Shown here one piece after another: positions 21,605 to 31,959 of a stretch of DNA of 64,000 bases. The DNA is taken from NCBI GenBank assembly GCA_944472135.2, contig OX235265.1:93032984-93096983 (forward strand), given 5' to 3'. The notes beneath the pieces are model-generated. The model worked only from the letters and a program-made list of their open reading frames with translations, did no database searches and had not been told where the DNA came from. A program made the translations under genes and the position numbers. Numbering within the stretch: position 1 is the stretch's first letter; every line of letters begins with the position of its first letter. This DNA comes from Trichobilharzia regenti. Lineage: Eukaryota > Platyhelminthes > Trematoda > Strigeidida > Schistosomatidae.

Positions 21605-22035
21605 ACCCACACAAAAAAACTTGGAGGATCTGGACTTCGCTGATGATGATATATGTCTCATTTCCCACTAACTGGAAGATATGCAAATAAAAAGAAACAA
21701 CTTGGCGATAGAAGAAGAAGCATCAAAGATAGGACTTCAGGTGAACATAGACAAAACAGATGTGGTGATGAAGATTCCTAGCCAATACCACCAACATCTA
21801 CAGCAACAACAACAACAATAGACAACAATCAACCAGCATAAATGGGAGGAATCTGAAAGAAACAACCTCCTTTACCTACCTACCCACCCACCTGGGAAGC
21901 ATCGTTCCAACTACACACAGATGGGACTGACGAGGATATCAAAGCAGCGAAGATTGGGGAAGCAAGACAAGCAAGCTTTCATTACTCTCAAGTCTGTGTG
22001 GAAGTCAACAGCACTACTCAGCATGATAATAATAA
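21605..22035 (+). mobile_element. RTE-A LINE fragment, plus strand (inverted twin of 24820-25230)
   Basis: Encodes DLDFADD, then NNLAIEEEASKIGLQVNIDK and a poly-Gln run (CAACAACAA). Its sequence matches the minus-strand RTE-A at about 25228-24825 at roughly 98 percent by eye, in opposite orientation, with one extra GAT and one nonsense codon (CACTAA). It ends in (ATA)n at 22026-22039. Confidence 0.85.
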
Positions 22036-22264
22036 TAATAGTTCTGAATAAATGCATTTCGTGCAAACCGCAATATATGTAATGATGAAAGCATTTGAAA
22101 AGTTATGTTGATACACACTGCAAAATTCATAAAAAGCCAGGTGATTAGAATTTATTAACCCGTTTCATCTGAGCAATGTTTAATCATTTCATTCATACTA
22201 CTGAAAATAAGTAGGTAGTAAGTTTTGAAATTTAAAAATTTTGTTGAAAGTGCACTGGAAGCTT

Positions 22265-22615
22265 GGGATGACGTTAGTTAGTTAGTGTGGGAGGTGTAAA
22301 CTGCCTGATTGACTTACTGGGGTCCTCGGTATGGTAAGAACCAATGGAGGCAGCTGGAGATGATATGGTTAAAAATCGTTTTCAATGGCTGGCGCAGATG
22401 TATTCGCTCTTTAATGATTTCGCCATACCCAATAAAATCCTATTGTTCTTCCACATTGCTGTACTTTTCCACTTACACATACTTCTGTTTATTATCTCTA
22501 CATCGAACCTCTCTTTACTCTTTTCTGTTGCTTTGTGTGCTACATGGAGGGAGAGGGACAACTGGAATTGCTGCACATCTGTGCAACGTCCTACACTGAA
22601 ATCAGTCATGTATTT
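22265..22615 (+). mobile_element. RTE-B LINE 3' end
   Basis: GACTTACTGGGGTCCTCGG, then MVKNRFQWLAQMYSLFN-like C-terminus and the RTE-B UTR (CTGCACATCTGTGCAACGTC). 5'-truncated, diverged. Confidence 0.7.
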
Positions 22616-22881
22616 TGTCTAATAAGTATTGTCATTCCGGACATCGTTTATCCCACAGTTTGAGTGCAGGAGATAATGTCAAGTGATCAGTTGGTTGTAG
22701 TGTGCCGTTCTAGGGACGCGGGCACGTCTAGCCAGGTTAGATGAACACATAAACAGTAACACTGTCGTAGCAGATAAATCTACTGATATAAGTATAAAAC
22801 TTGGGCACTGTTGTAGAGGATAACTTCATTATGGATAAGATTTTATTTTGATAAGTCACACAGTGTGTTATGCAGTAATAT

Positions 22882-23220
22882 TGTAACAGCAGAAGACATG
22901 GGCCAGGCAGCATATCCTTTATTTACGAAATCAACAGATATTTGTAGATATTCATGTACTTTATTATAGATTATTGTGGGCAAACAAACACAGTCTTCTG
23001 ACTGGTGGTTTCACGCTGAAAGTTAATTTTTCATCTCTTTGTGGCTGTTTTTTGAAGTTCAGTTTATCTATCTTCAAATTGTATCCGCGTATGCAAAGTC
23101 CGCTGTGATTGATTGTTGAATCAATCTTTGTTCTTATTTTTCTCACGACCAATATTGGGGACGTAAACATTGAGGTAAATTACTGTCTACTTATTTGGCT
23201 AGCAGCCAGCTCTCACCACA
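22882..23220 (+). repeat. solo LTR, family LTR-T, with ATAT target-site duplication
   Basis: Begins TGTAACAGCAGAAGACATGG and ends CTCACCACA, 339 bp. It is flanked by ATAT on both sides (22878-22881 and 23221-23224), as expected for an LTR-retrotransposon insertion with a 4-bp target. No internal region remains, so it is a solo LTR left by recombination. Sister copies at 26990 and 43123. Confidence 0.8.
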
Positions 23221-23222
23221 AT

Positions 23223-23410
23223 ATTAACTGATGACGTTTCAAGCACAAACTATTGCTCATAATCATATCAAGCTACTCACACAACTTTTTCTTTCATTTA
23301 TATACATGAGTGAAATTGATGATTATACATTTGAATAAAAATCAATATGGGATAATGTACATTCAGAAATAATAATATGAGTGTTACTGATCAGTTACAA
23401 TCAGATGGGT
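23223..23410 (-). repeat. PLE-associated hammerhead-like repeat
   Basis: Minus strand: TTGATATGATTATGAGCAATAG, TTTGTGCTTGAAACGTCATC, matching 6290-6330. Its right flank (AAATCAATATGGGATAATGTAC at 23340) matches the left arm of the 6.1-kb foldback. Confidence 0.5.
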
Positions 23411-23554
23411 AATAAGACGAGTGTTTTTTATAGTCATAACAGGTAACTTGTTAGAATGTTGTGAAGTACGTGAATTGAAATAGAATTTTGAGATTATATA
23501 TTATCCTCCTCTGATTCGACTGACTGGCGGTAATAATATCTTCCATATTTCTGG

Positions 23555-23930
23555 TATTTACAATGAGTCATTTCTGTTGCATGTGTTGTGTTGGGTGTAG
23601 ACTCGATGATGAACCAGTCAGGATTCAATAATCAATCTCTCTCCCCACCTACCTATATTACTTCTTAGAATTTAAGCCCTCTCCACCCGATTGCGTGGTT
23701 GTGTGTTAATGCATGCAGTGCAATAGCTGAGCATTTGTTCTAAATTACTCATCTTCTTGGGGTCAACCATTTTTACCTTAGCTGAATTCTTATGTTCCGG
23801 CAATCTGATTACCCCTGATCTACTAGTTTGAACTATGTAGTTGACCTCAGTCACTGTCATTGCAAGGTATTTTGTAAATGATATTATTGTCTTTAATTGG
23901 GTCCACCGGGTCTTTTAGCCTAAAGAAAAA
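23555..23930 (+). repeat. dispersed repeat U1, copy 3
   Basis: CATTTCTGTTGCATGTGTTG, CAATCAATCTCTCTCCCCAC, CTGATCTACTAGTTTGAAC and GTCCACCGGGTCTTTTAGCC, in the U1 order. Unclassified. Confidence 0.55.
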
Positions 23931-24294
23931 ATCAAACTTTTATCACATTGCTTTTTCTAACGGTCATAAAAGCATAGTTTCGGTAACAAGCCCATTTCAT
24001 ATTAACACGTAAAGAAACAATTTTTCACAGTATAACTAAATGGTATTAAGCTTACAAGTATTCGCGTATTTAAGCGCCAAGTGTGTTCAGAAATTTTAGT
24101 AGTTTTGTAAGGAAATGTTTTTCTGTTTAAAAATATGTCTGTTCTTTCTGCTCACAGTGAAACTTTGAAGTATTAAGTGAGTGTAAGTGACAAACCACGC
24201 GTAAAGCATATCTGTTATTTCAGCACTGAAAAACTTTTAGCTGAATGCTTATCTTCAGTGGATACTTATTCCCCAGTATGCCTATAGCCTTAGA
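23931..24294. other. spacer, no gene seen
   Basis: AT-rich. A short frame after TTATTTCAG (24222) ends after 20 codons; too short to call. Confidence 0.4.
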
Positions 24295-25235
24295 ATATTA
24301 TTATTCGCTATTATTATTTCCTATAATTCCTAGAGGAACATAGGGATTCAGCCAAACGTCTCCATTGCGTTCAGTTCTCTGCCAGAGTTTTCACCTGGCT
24401 CCAAGTCTGCCCACATGCTTTCATCTCCTCTTCACATTACCTCCTCCATATCACCCTTGCACTGACGACCAACTCGCCGCTTTCCTTTCGGCCTAGTTGC
24501 ACTCGAGTGATGGCTTCTCTAGTGATGTCATTTGATGGTTTGTCTTCTCAGAGTATGCCCAACCACTCCACTTACATTTCTTCCTGCATATTTGTTTCAC
24601 AATCGGTTCCTGCTGAGTTGGTTCGCCCCACAGGTCCCTGTTGCTGATCTTCTCTGGCTGGCCATCTGATCTTCAGTAGTATTGAGCGAAGACAGCTGTT
24701 GATGAAGGTCTGAAGTTTGTCTGAGATGCTCTTCATGACGCGCCAAGTCTCTGATCCAATCGTATAGTGAGTAGCACTGACTTCACATTGGAGTTGAAAA
24801 TCCGGATCTTGTTTTCATTGTCATCCTGAGTAGTGCTGTTGACCTCCACACAGACTTGAGAGTAATGAAAGCTTGCTTGTCTTGCTTCCCCAATCTTCGC
24901 TGCTTTGATATCCTCGTCAGTTCCATCTGTGTGTAGTTGGAACGATGCTTCCCAGGTGGGTGGGTAGGTAGGTAAAGGAGGTTGTTTCTTTCAGATTCCT
25001 CCCATTTATGCTGGTTGATTGTTGTCTATTGTTGTTGTTGTTGCTGTAGATGTTGGTGGTATTGGCTAGGAATCTTCATCACCACATCTGTTTTGTCTAT
25101 GTTCACCTGAAGTCCTATCTTTGATGCTTCTTCTTCTATCGCCAAGTTGTTTCTTTTTACTTGCATATCTTCCAGTTTGTGGGAAATCAGACATATATCA
25201 TCGGCGAAGTCCAGATCCTTCAAGTTTTTTTTTGT
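24295..25235 (-). mobile_element. RTE-A LINE, 3' third
   Basis: Tail CTATAATTCCTAGAGGAACATAGGG (+ reading) at 24318-24342, C-terminal region, then upstream RT with MKDLDFADDICLISHKLEDM (frame 25223-25026), which includes the catalytic ADD motif. Cut at 25235. The 5' 410 bases are duplicated in inverse orientation at 21605-22035. Confidence 0.85.
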
Positions 25236-25868
25236 GTGGGTTGCGTTAAATGGTTCAACTACATGTGGAATTTATTACCACAGTTACCATTTATTCAATG
25301 ATTGTCGTGAGACAGAAAGTTGCTACGAAGTGGTTACTTCAGGCAAAATAAATAAAATCTATCCTCACATTACTTGGTTTGTTGTTTGTCTTTTATGCTG
25401 TCAAGGATACCGTATATAACACTGTGAAGAATCGGGGTTTCCGAGAGGTAATCTGACATACTTTCACCTGGAAATGAGCAAATTCCGCATAGTTTCGTCA
25501 TTCTGAACACTCTTCAAATGCGATAATTTAAGTGATTGACTCCGATTTCCTAGCATCTCATGACCAAAACCTAAGTATTTCGGTCTGAAAGCAGAAAAAC
25601 TAATGGATGCATTCTTCTCTATAGCCTGCCAGACCTCTGCGAGTGACACACAGTCCTAAAGTTCGTTTCGGAAATAGCAAAAACACTTTAAAGTATGTCA
25701 GAGTCTATGGCAGTACTCCACAAACATAACTTATATACGAGACTACGTCAACAATAATACCATCGGGTAGGTATACACAATCCAAACGAATCTCAGATGC
25801 AAAATTTATACTGGACAACAAAATTAATTGATCAACCAATAAGAATATTCGAAACGAATTAGGCTCAA
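25236..25868. other. spacer with a possible minus-strand exon
   Basis: Apart from the candidate exon at 25468-25655, nothing recognised. The plus frame at 25234-25419 and minus frame at 25870-25705 are hydrophobic in places but have no clear splice borders. Confidence 0.35.
25468..25655 (-). CDS. candidate internal exon, function unknown
   Basis: Minus strand. Acceptor-like AACTTTAG precedes it and the strong donor CAG|GTGAAAG follows. Between them 62 codons plus two bases stay open: DCVSLAEVWQAIEKNASISF, then AFRPKYLGFGHEMLGNRSQS and a lysine/leucine-rich end. Composition looks like a globular protein and it resembles none of the retroelements in this window. I do not recognise it. It could be a real exon of a minus-strand gene or the relic of an unknown element. 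Confidence 0.3.
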
Positions 25869-26112
25869 GTGTTGGTTTGTAGGGATTTGATTGGTTACAG
25901 GATTTCATTATGAGCTGACATTGGTTAGAGAACCATTGGAAAACCACCTAGGAGTATTGGACGGCTGTTTCGTCCTAGTTTGGGACTCTTCAGCAGTACG
26001 CACCCACCAGGATTCGAACCAAGGACCTCCTGGTTAGAAGGCTAGCGTTCTCGTAGACCATCAAGGCACTGGGACCCGATCCAATGGCCCATGAATTAGG
26101 CTCATACTTTCT
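25869..26112 (-). repeat. SINE S1, minus strand, well preserved
   Basis: Minus strand order: TGGGTCCCAGTGCCTTGATGG (box A region), GGTTCGAATCC (box B), CTGCTGA, GTCC-CAAACTA-GGAC (perfect stem II), GAAAC, CCGTCC, and the tail ATGAAATCCTGTAACCAATC ending at TTGGTTTGTAGGG complement. Relative to the canonical core, CTGATGA reads CTGCTGA, with AGA inserted before stem II. Confidence 0.75.
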
Positions 26113-26462
26113 CTGCAAGAATCAATCAGAGTGGGGCACCCTTTCCGTAGACAGTTCAAAGTCAAGTAGTCACTGTAAGGTGTAACTTAGAATTTTGCTC
26201 AAATTAAATCCATTGTCAAGTATAAAAAAATCGCCTGCTTCAGTTTCTCTTTTGTGTTGGAAAATGCAGAACTACTCAATGAGGATAAAACGGGAAATTC
26301 GTGATTTGCAGTTTACATAGTTCCAGAGGAGGGGTGGGGATGAAATTTCACCACAGTTCCCCTTAGAAACCAATAAACAGTCTGGCTAGATGCCTTTAAT
26401 GATAATCTAGATTGGCTGAGATAAGTAGTTATATTATACCACTCCACTTAGATCGAACTTGA
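26113..26462. other. spacer, no gene seen
   Basis: No motif or shared repeat recognised. Confidence 0.4.
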
Positions 26463-26520
26463 TGTAAACATCGGACGACTGTTTCGCTTGTTTGGCACTT
26501 AGCTCATCAGAGATATATCC
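26463..26520 (-). ncRNA. candidate hammerhead ribozyme motif with intact core
   Basis: Minus strand: CTGATGA (26510-26504), a 3-bp stem II GCT/AGC closing a 12-base loop, GAAAC (26485-26481), a 2-bp stem III AC/GT with loop AGTC, cleavage triplet GTC, then CGATGT. Stem I can form ATATC/GATGT with a mismatch next to the core. All conserved core residues are present, but stems I and III are weak, so it may need dimers or be a relic. Confidence 0.5.
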
Positions 26521-26619
26521 GGTACGACTGAACTCAAACAGCTAAAATCAATTCAGATCAATGACTTCCTGCTAGCTACTTGGGAGGACTGGTAAAAATG
26601 ATAAATTAAATTCTCGATT

Positions 26620-28838
26620 TGCAAATACATATGGATATTTTGAGTGATTAACGGATGGACATCAAGATACCTGCTATCAAATATTATTGTTATCTACAGT
26701 GTATGGTTAATTTCTAACGTTTGACGTTTATTAAGTCAGTCTGCGTCTTAAATGAGTGAAATTATACAACACAGATTGACAGAGCTGATCTGGCTAGCAG
26801 GCAATACATTGGATTTAGTGTTCACAAATGATATTAGAATATATGAAGCACCCAGACGCTCTCTCTCTCTCTCTCAATGAACTCAGATCATTGTATCATT
26901 CGAGTGTTACCCAAAATATATAGCAAATCACACTCAAGTGTCTTCTCACACCCTTCCAAAAGAACATGGTAAAAAGTTGCTACTCATAGTGTAACAACAG
27001 AAGACAAGGCCAGGCAACAGATCGTTTTATTATGAAAATCAACACGTATTTATACATATTTCACATACATTATTATAGCTTATGCAAGTAGACAAGCGCA
27101 GTCATCTGATTGGTTGTTTATCCGAAGTTAGGCAGACAAACGCAGGCTTCTGATTGGTTGTTTCGGGATTCCTCGACAAATAGAGTTCTCTATCTGCGAA
27201 TCATATTTTGCCACGTTAACTCTGCTGTGATTGGTTGTTGAATCAGCCTTGCTCATATTTTCTCACGGTCTGCTCTCACCACAATAGGACAATACACATA
27301 AACTTAGAGACACGCTAAGTGACACGAAATGGGAACTATTTACTGAGCAGGCACTGAATGATACAGTCAAATATATATCAAGGGTTATCTCCAATTTTGC
27401 ATCGACGTATGCTGCCCTAATTTTACGCTGTTTAAAAGGCCTAACTGTTTCTCTTCTCCTCATCTTCAGAAGCCAAGGATAGAAAAAGATCGGTTGTACA
27501 AGTCTGAAGACAGATATGGTCTAAAAGGGATAAGCATCCTGATTAAAACAGAAATTCAAAGGTTGAACACAATTTATAACCAAATTACCTGGTCTTGTTA
27601 AACTCCCGGGAATATGTGGAAACTTTTCAAGGAAATTACAGGTTCTGGTTAGCAGCGAATTGATGTTCCCCTGTTGATGTAACTACTCTCATCAAATGCT
27701 TCATTTGCTTTCCTAGTAATGCTTTTGTCTCCAGTATAACAAATAACAAGATCAAAGACTTTCATGGTTTTAACTCTTTTGGTGTTCTTAAGTGTTTGAA
27801 ATCTCTGAAACCCTCCTAGAGCCTAGGTCCTGATGGTTTACCTGCTGTTGTTTTCAGGAGATGTGCTGGTATTTAATGTTGCGCACTTACAAACATACTC
27901 ATTACTTCCTTTTCAGTAATGTTGGACCTACTACGTGTGAAGAAATTAAAATTATCGCCGTACCCAAATCAAGTTATGGTGACAATGTCAAATTTAAACC
28001 TATTGCTATCACCTCTCCTTTCTTGAGATTGATGGAGACATTACTCTTACTCAAAATTGTATCCTCTCTAAAAAGTTTGAATGATCTCAAACAGTTTACT
28101 TGTGGGCAAGGAAGGAGTACTTCAGATGCTGCCACTGTATCAGTTCATAACATTTTCTTCTGGTTGGAAAAAAGAGGCCATATTTGTACGACGTACCTTC
28201 CTTGAATACATATCTGATATTGACCGGTTACTCAGATGCCTAGGGTTAAATAAGCTTTCCTTTACGCAAACGGAGTCCTCAGCTGTCGACTAGTCGCATT
28301 TCGACCTCTCAAACTGAATGAAGTATACTCTATATAAGGATGAATCTTCTGCCTTGCTTACTGAAGATGGTGTTCCTCAGGCTGCTGTTATTTCTCCTTC
28401 TCTTTTTTCTTTCTTCGTACATGACTTACATCTTTCTAACGAAATCAACTTCTTCAAATACGCTGATAATCTGACCACCTAACATTCTGCCAGTACCCAA
28501 TCTGAATGTTGCAAAGTTATTAGCTTTTTGTTGAACATTAGTCAGTGTTTTAAGCTAAGTGCTCTTACGTTAAATCCCTCAAAATGCCAGACAATTGACT
28601 TCTTTAGAAATAAAAGGGATGTACAACAACTGATTAATTACACAATGCTTGTGGCATAGAGGAGTCTGTAATAGAAACCAGGTCTAACACAAAATGCCTT
28701 GGTATAATTTTGTCCTTTGACCTGACTTTGTCATCGCATATTTCGTCGATCTCCTAGAAAATGTTTCACTTAAGCTACTATATTAAAAAGCTAAAACTAT
28801 CTGTGCTTTAACAATTTTTTAACTATTGTATCTTTATA
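26620..28838 (+). mobile_element. CR1-like LINE, endonuclease end to RT, heavily mutated
   Basis: Near 26797 the frame LAGNTLDLVFTNDIRIYEAP and, one frame over, SDHCIIRV mark the end of an apurinic-type endonuclease. A solo LTR (26990-27283) interrupts it. RT follows: QRLNTIYNQITWSC (27560), KFKPIAITSPFLRLMETLL (28000), EDGVPQAAVISPSLFSFFVH (28370), NFFKYADNLTT (28450), LTLNPSKCQTIDFF (28570). Many stops; a (CT)n at 26862-26875 shifts the frame. It ends where the minus-strand CR1 copy begins. Confidence 0.8.
26990..27283 (+). repeat. solo LTR, family LTR-T, with ATAG target-site duplication
   Basis: TGTAACAACAGAAGACAAGG to CTCACCACA, 294 bp, flanked by ATAG at 26986-26989 and 27284-27287. 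It sits inside the CR1-like LINE and so is younger. An internal near-tandem duplication (GCAGTCATCTGATTGGTTG and GCAGGCTTCTGATTGGTTG) is present. Confidence 0.85.
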
Positions 28839-28841
28839 ATA

Positions 28842-29342
28842 ATAATTTTTGCCTTATTCCAAAAACAGTACTAATGATACAGCAAGGAATTTTCAGCATT
28901 CAGTACAGTATTCGATCTAATTTTCCCAAAAACAACATTAAAAGAATAAACATTGCATAATAATAGTAATAATAATAATAATGACAAAACGTTGTTATAG
29001 CAGCTATATAGCAATTACAGTATGCGATAAGGAGAAAAATATGCATAAAGTATAAAATTGTAGTATTAATAGTAATAACAACTAAAATAAAATATCAAAG
29101 TTATAATTAAACGATAGAAAGGGTGACACCATAAAATTAATTACAGAAAGAGGAACGATGAAAGGGTCGATTCACTCTGCTATTTACATATTAACTTATA
29201 TGTTTCATGTCTAACAGTACCTCCATCACATAAAATACGGGCTAAATAGGATATTGTAGAATTTTCGGACTTAGTGTTGTGAGCATATAACTTCTTATAT
29301 TGACTTCTCGTTCTACCAAATGAGATTCAAGGGGATAGGTGT
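28842..29342 (-). mobile_element. CR1-like LINE, 3' end (left of nested Gypsy)
   Basis: The 3' tail GAAAATTCC and the 3' UTR, then the RT C-terminus on the minus strand (sequence around 29220-29340 aligns with the LYTQLSPCISS...TYDLL region of 47367-47840). The reading is cut at 29342 by the LTR element and resumes at 32762. Confidence 0.8.
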
Positions 29343-29642
29343 TGTAGCGCTAAATAATTCCCCAAAATTATTGACCACAGCAATCACTCATTGGATGCTG
29401 ACCACCACTGTTTAAGTCGACTTGTTTAGCTGAAGGCTTCCGGTCAAGCATCCCCGCCATTTGGTACTCCGTCGTGTCACGTGCACGATCACTAGCTAGC
29501 TAAGCGTTCGTCTAACGGCTTGTTTTGGTTCCGAAATATATTACGAAGTTTGGACGATCAATTATTGGCTTTTGCTTTGTCTTTGGTACGCGAGAATAAA
29601 TTAATTAGAAGTTGCTGAACGAGATATCCGTCAACCATTAAA
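29343..29642 (+). repeat. 5' LTR of the Gypsy element
   Basis: Starts TGTAGCGCTAAATAATTCC, ends CAACCATTAAA. Paired with 32462-32761. The priming site would start at CTGGTGAGCCCAACC just after it; I could not assign the tRNA. Confidence 0.92.
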
Positions 29643-29755
29643 CTGGTGAGCCCAACCGCGAACTTCATCCACGATAAATCCGCAGATAACCCCGGTGAGT
29701 TCGTTCCATTTTGTATTTGTTCTTGTACCATATATTATTCGACATAATTTTCGTC

Positions 29756-30583
29756 ATGAGTGATCTTAGTCCCAAGGTCATCCGTATCCGCTCAACTCCT
29801 AAAACCATTCAGCTCGTACCATACTGGCCAGATAATGCTGAAACGTGGTTTCTGCTAGCTGAAGCAGATTTTTGTGAGCATGGGATAACCGATCAACGTT
29901 CACAGTTACTTGCAGTTATTCACGCCCTACCGCGGGAATTCAGCAAGTACGTAACATCACAGATGTTGAGTCCCGAGGTAAGTAACTCGTACGAGTTGCT
30001 CAAAGCATCCCTCCTCAGGAGAAACGTTCTCACGGACCGACAACGTCTAGATGAATTATTTCGTAACATCGAGTTAGGAGATCAGTCAGCCGTGAGCATG
30101 CTGACAAGAATGAAACAAGTCGTCGGCCAAAGTCAGTTCGACGAAGGACTGTTTAGAGAACTCTTCTTAACCAAGTTGCCACAGTCTGTACAGACCGTAC
30201 TTGTGACACTTCAGGGTACTGTAATAGAGGACTTAGCTATTACTGCAGATAGGATTCTAGAAATAACTAAACGGTCTGTTCCCGAAATATGCTCGATGAC
30301 TAAGCAGACTTCGAGTAAGGATCCTGCAATGATAGAGTTATGCAACTCCATCCAGCAGATGTTTAGGTCAAACATGCATTCTAACTCCTCCGACCGTCGT
30401 CCTAAATCTCCTCAACGCAGGAACTCACGTGGTCGATCTAAGTCCAAACCACGTTCACTGAAAAACCCTGACTGGTGCTGGTACCACAACACCTATGGCC
30501 AAGAAGCGAAGTGTTGCCGTAAGCCTTGTAACTTCGGAAATGTCTCAAAGTCTGTGGGAAACTATCCCGCCGGCACGCGTTAG
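29756..30583 (+). CDS. gag: Gypsy gag polyprotein
   Basis: 275 codons from the ATG at 29756 (an in-frame ATG at 29711 would add 15 hydrophobic residues; the later one, followed by [11 protein letters not shown], looks better). It forms the virus-like particle. Residues 20-180 are a typical retrotransposon gag domain ([45 protein letters not shown]). A basic [11 protein letters not shown] stretch and a single zinc-knuckle-like [13 protein letters not shown] with a further cysteine pair lie at the C-terminus. The stop TAG (30581-30583) sits inside the loop of the predicted frameshift stem. Intact. Confidence 0.9.
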   Translation: MSDLSPKVIRIRSTPKTIQLVPYWPDNAETWFLLAEADFCEHGITDQRSQLLAVIHALPREFSKYVTSQMLSPEVSNSYELLKASLLRRNVLTDRQRLDELFRNIELGDQSAVSMLTRMKQVVGQSQFDEGLFRELFLTKLPQSVQTVLVTLQGTVIEDLAITADRILEITKRSVPEICSMTKQTSSKDPAMIELCNSIQQMFRSNMHSNSSDRRPKSPQRRNSRGRSKSKPRSLKNPDWCWYHNTYGQEAKCCRKPCNFGNVSKSVGNYPAGTR

Positions 30584-30602
30584 CGGCAACCGTCGCCGGT
30601 GG
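30556..30602 (+). promoter_or_regulatory. predicted -1 ribosomal frameshift site (gag to pol)
   Basis: GGGAAAC at 30556-30562 fits X XXY YYZ in the gag frame (gtG GGA AAC). Four bases on, CCGCCGGC (30567-30574) pairs completely with GCCGGTGG (30595-30602, one G-T pair) around a 20-base loop. The pol frame is open from 30532, is -1 to gag, and overlaps its end by about 50 bases. All parts of a standard -1 signal are present. Confidence 0.75.
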
Positions 30603-31959
30603 CACTAGCCGCCTACTTTACATCCATGATGTGATAAGCCAGACTCGATACTTAGTCGACACAGGCGCCGAAGTCAGCGTCCTTCCTGCTACAGCAGCAG
30701 ATCGACAGAAGGAACCTACCTTCAACTTACAGGCTGCAAATGGAAAACCAATCGCAACCTTTGGTAGGAAATACGTCTATCTGAACGTAGGTTTACGCAA
30801 ACCTATTCGGTGGATTTTCCTTCTCGCTGACGTTACAATGCCCATCATTGGCACGGACCTACTTAATCATCATGATTTACTCGTAGACGTCCGCCGAAAA
30901 CGACTGATTGACAATACTACTAGTCTGTCTATCAAAGGCATCAGCTACATAGGCCCTAGTTTGTCACCCGTTAAGATAAAGGCAATTCTTGATCCAACTT
31001 TTCAACCTATGGTTGACAAGTATCCGGAACTTAACTGCCCGTCGAACGACCTACCGTGCATAACCAGCAATGTTATGCACCACATCATTACCACAGGACA
31101 ACCTGTGACATCTAAAGCACGACGATTAGCTCCTGACAAACTGAGAATCGCCAGGAATGAATTTGACCATATGCTTACCCTTGGCATCATTCGACCTTCG
31201 AATAGCCCATGGGCATCCCCACTTCATATGGTTCCGAAAAAGGATAGCAATGATTGGCGACCCACCGGTGATTACCGGCGAGTGAATGCCAAAACAACCC
31301 CTGATTGCTACCCGTTGCCTCATATACACGACTTGACGGCAACCTTATCCGGCGCGACTATATTCTCCAAAATCGACTTGGTTAAAGCGTATAACCAAAT
31401 CCCGATGGCAACAGAAGATATCCCGAAAACGGCTATCATTACGCCTTTCGGACTTTTTGAATTTCTACGTATGCCATTCGGTCTCCGGAATGCAGCCCAA
31501 ACATTCCAACGCTTCATTGACGAAGTATTTCGCGGTCTCGACTTTGTATACGCATACTTAGACGACTGCCTCATTGCCAGTCCAGACAAGGAAACTCACC
31601 TTAGGCACTTGGACTTGGCATTTGACAGGTTACGCCAACATGGTGTTACCATTAATATTCAAAAGTGTCAAATCGGTGTTGACTCACTCGACTTCCTGGG
31701 TCACACTATTGACTGCAAGGGCATTCGCCCACTGGCTACTAAGGTCGAGGCTATACTGAAACCGGCTTACTTGGAGGGTAATCCTATTAGCATAGAGCTG
31801 AACGTACCCCATAATCCACAAGTAACAGAAGATCGTTTAGACATCGATGAAGTCACTAGCACAGCGACAGCTACCGAACCTTCTATCGAGCCTCCCAAGA
31901 AAACCCGTTCTGGACGCACCGTAAGGTTCCCAGAATATCTGCACACTTATTTGACTTAA
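30559..31959 (+). CDS. pol: Gypsy pol: protease and RT fused to an integrase tail
   Basis: Open in the -1 frame from 30532 to the TAA at 31957-31959. Aspartic protease: [14 protein letters not shown] (DTG from 30658), closing with IIGTDLL. Reverse transcriptase: [59 protein letters not shown], and the catalytic AYLDD (YLDD at 31555-31566), then FLGHTI. After KVEAIL (about 31757) the frame passes directly into KPAYLEGN and a tail ending [16 protein letters not shown], typical of the C-terminus after integrase. RNase H and the integrase core are deleted, in frame. The protein could still be made. Confidence 0.9.
   Translation, partial: KLSRRHALAATVAGGTSRLLYIHDVISQTRYLVDTGAEVSVLPATAADRQKEPTFNLQAANGKPIATFGRKYVYLNVGLRKPIRWIFLLADVTMPIIGTDLLNHHDLLVDVRRKRLIDNTTSLSIKGISYIGPSLSPVKIKAILDPTFQPMVDKYPELNCPSNDLPCITSNVMHHIITTGQPVTSKARRLAPDKLRIARNEFDHMLTLGIIRPSNSPWASPLHMVPKKDSNDWRPTGDYRRVNAKTTPDCYPLPHIHDLTATLSGATIFSKIDLVKAYNQIPMATEDIPKTAIITPFGLFEFLRMPFGLRNAAQTFQRFIDEVFRGLDFVYAYLDDCLIASPDKETHLRHLDLAFDRLRQHGVTINIQKCQIGVDSLDFLGHTIDCKGIRPLATKVEAILKPAYLEGNPISIELNVPHNPQVTEDRLDIDEVTSTATATEPSIEPPKKTRSGRTVRFPEYLHTYLT

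Noticed and set aside
25147..25419. Plus-strand ORF with a hydrophobic, cysteine-rich end (tetraspanin-like look)
   Set aside because: Its first third is antisense to the RTE-A RT, no splice acceptor fits, and the cysteine pattern does not match tetraspanins.
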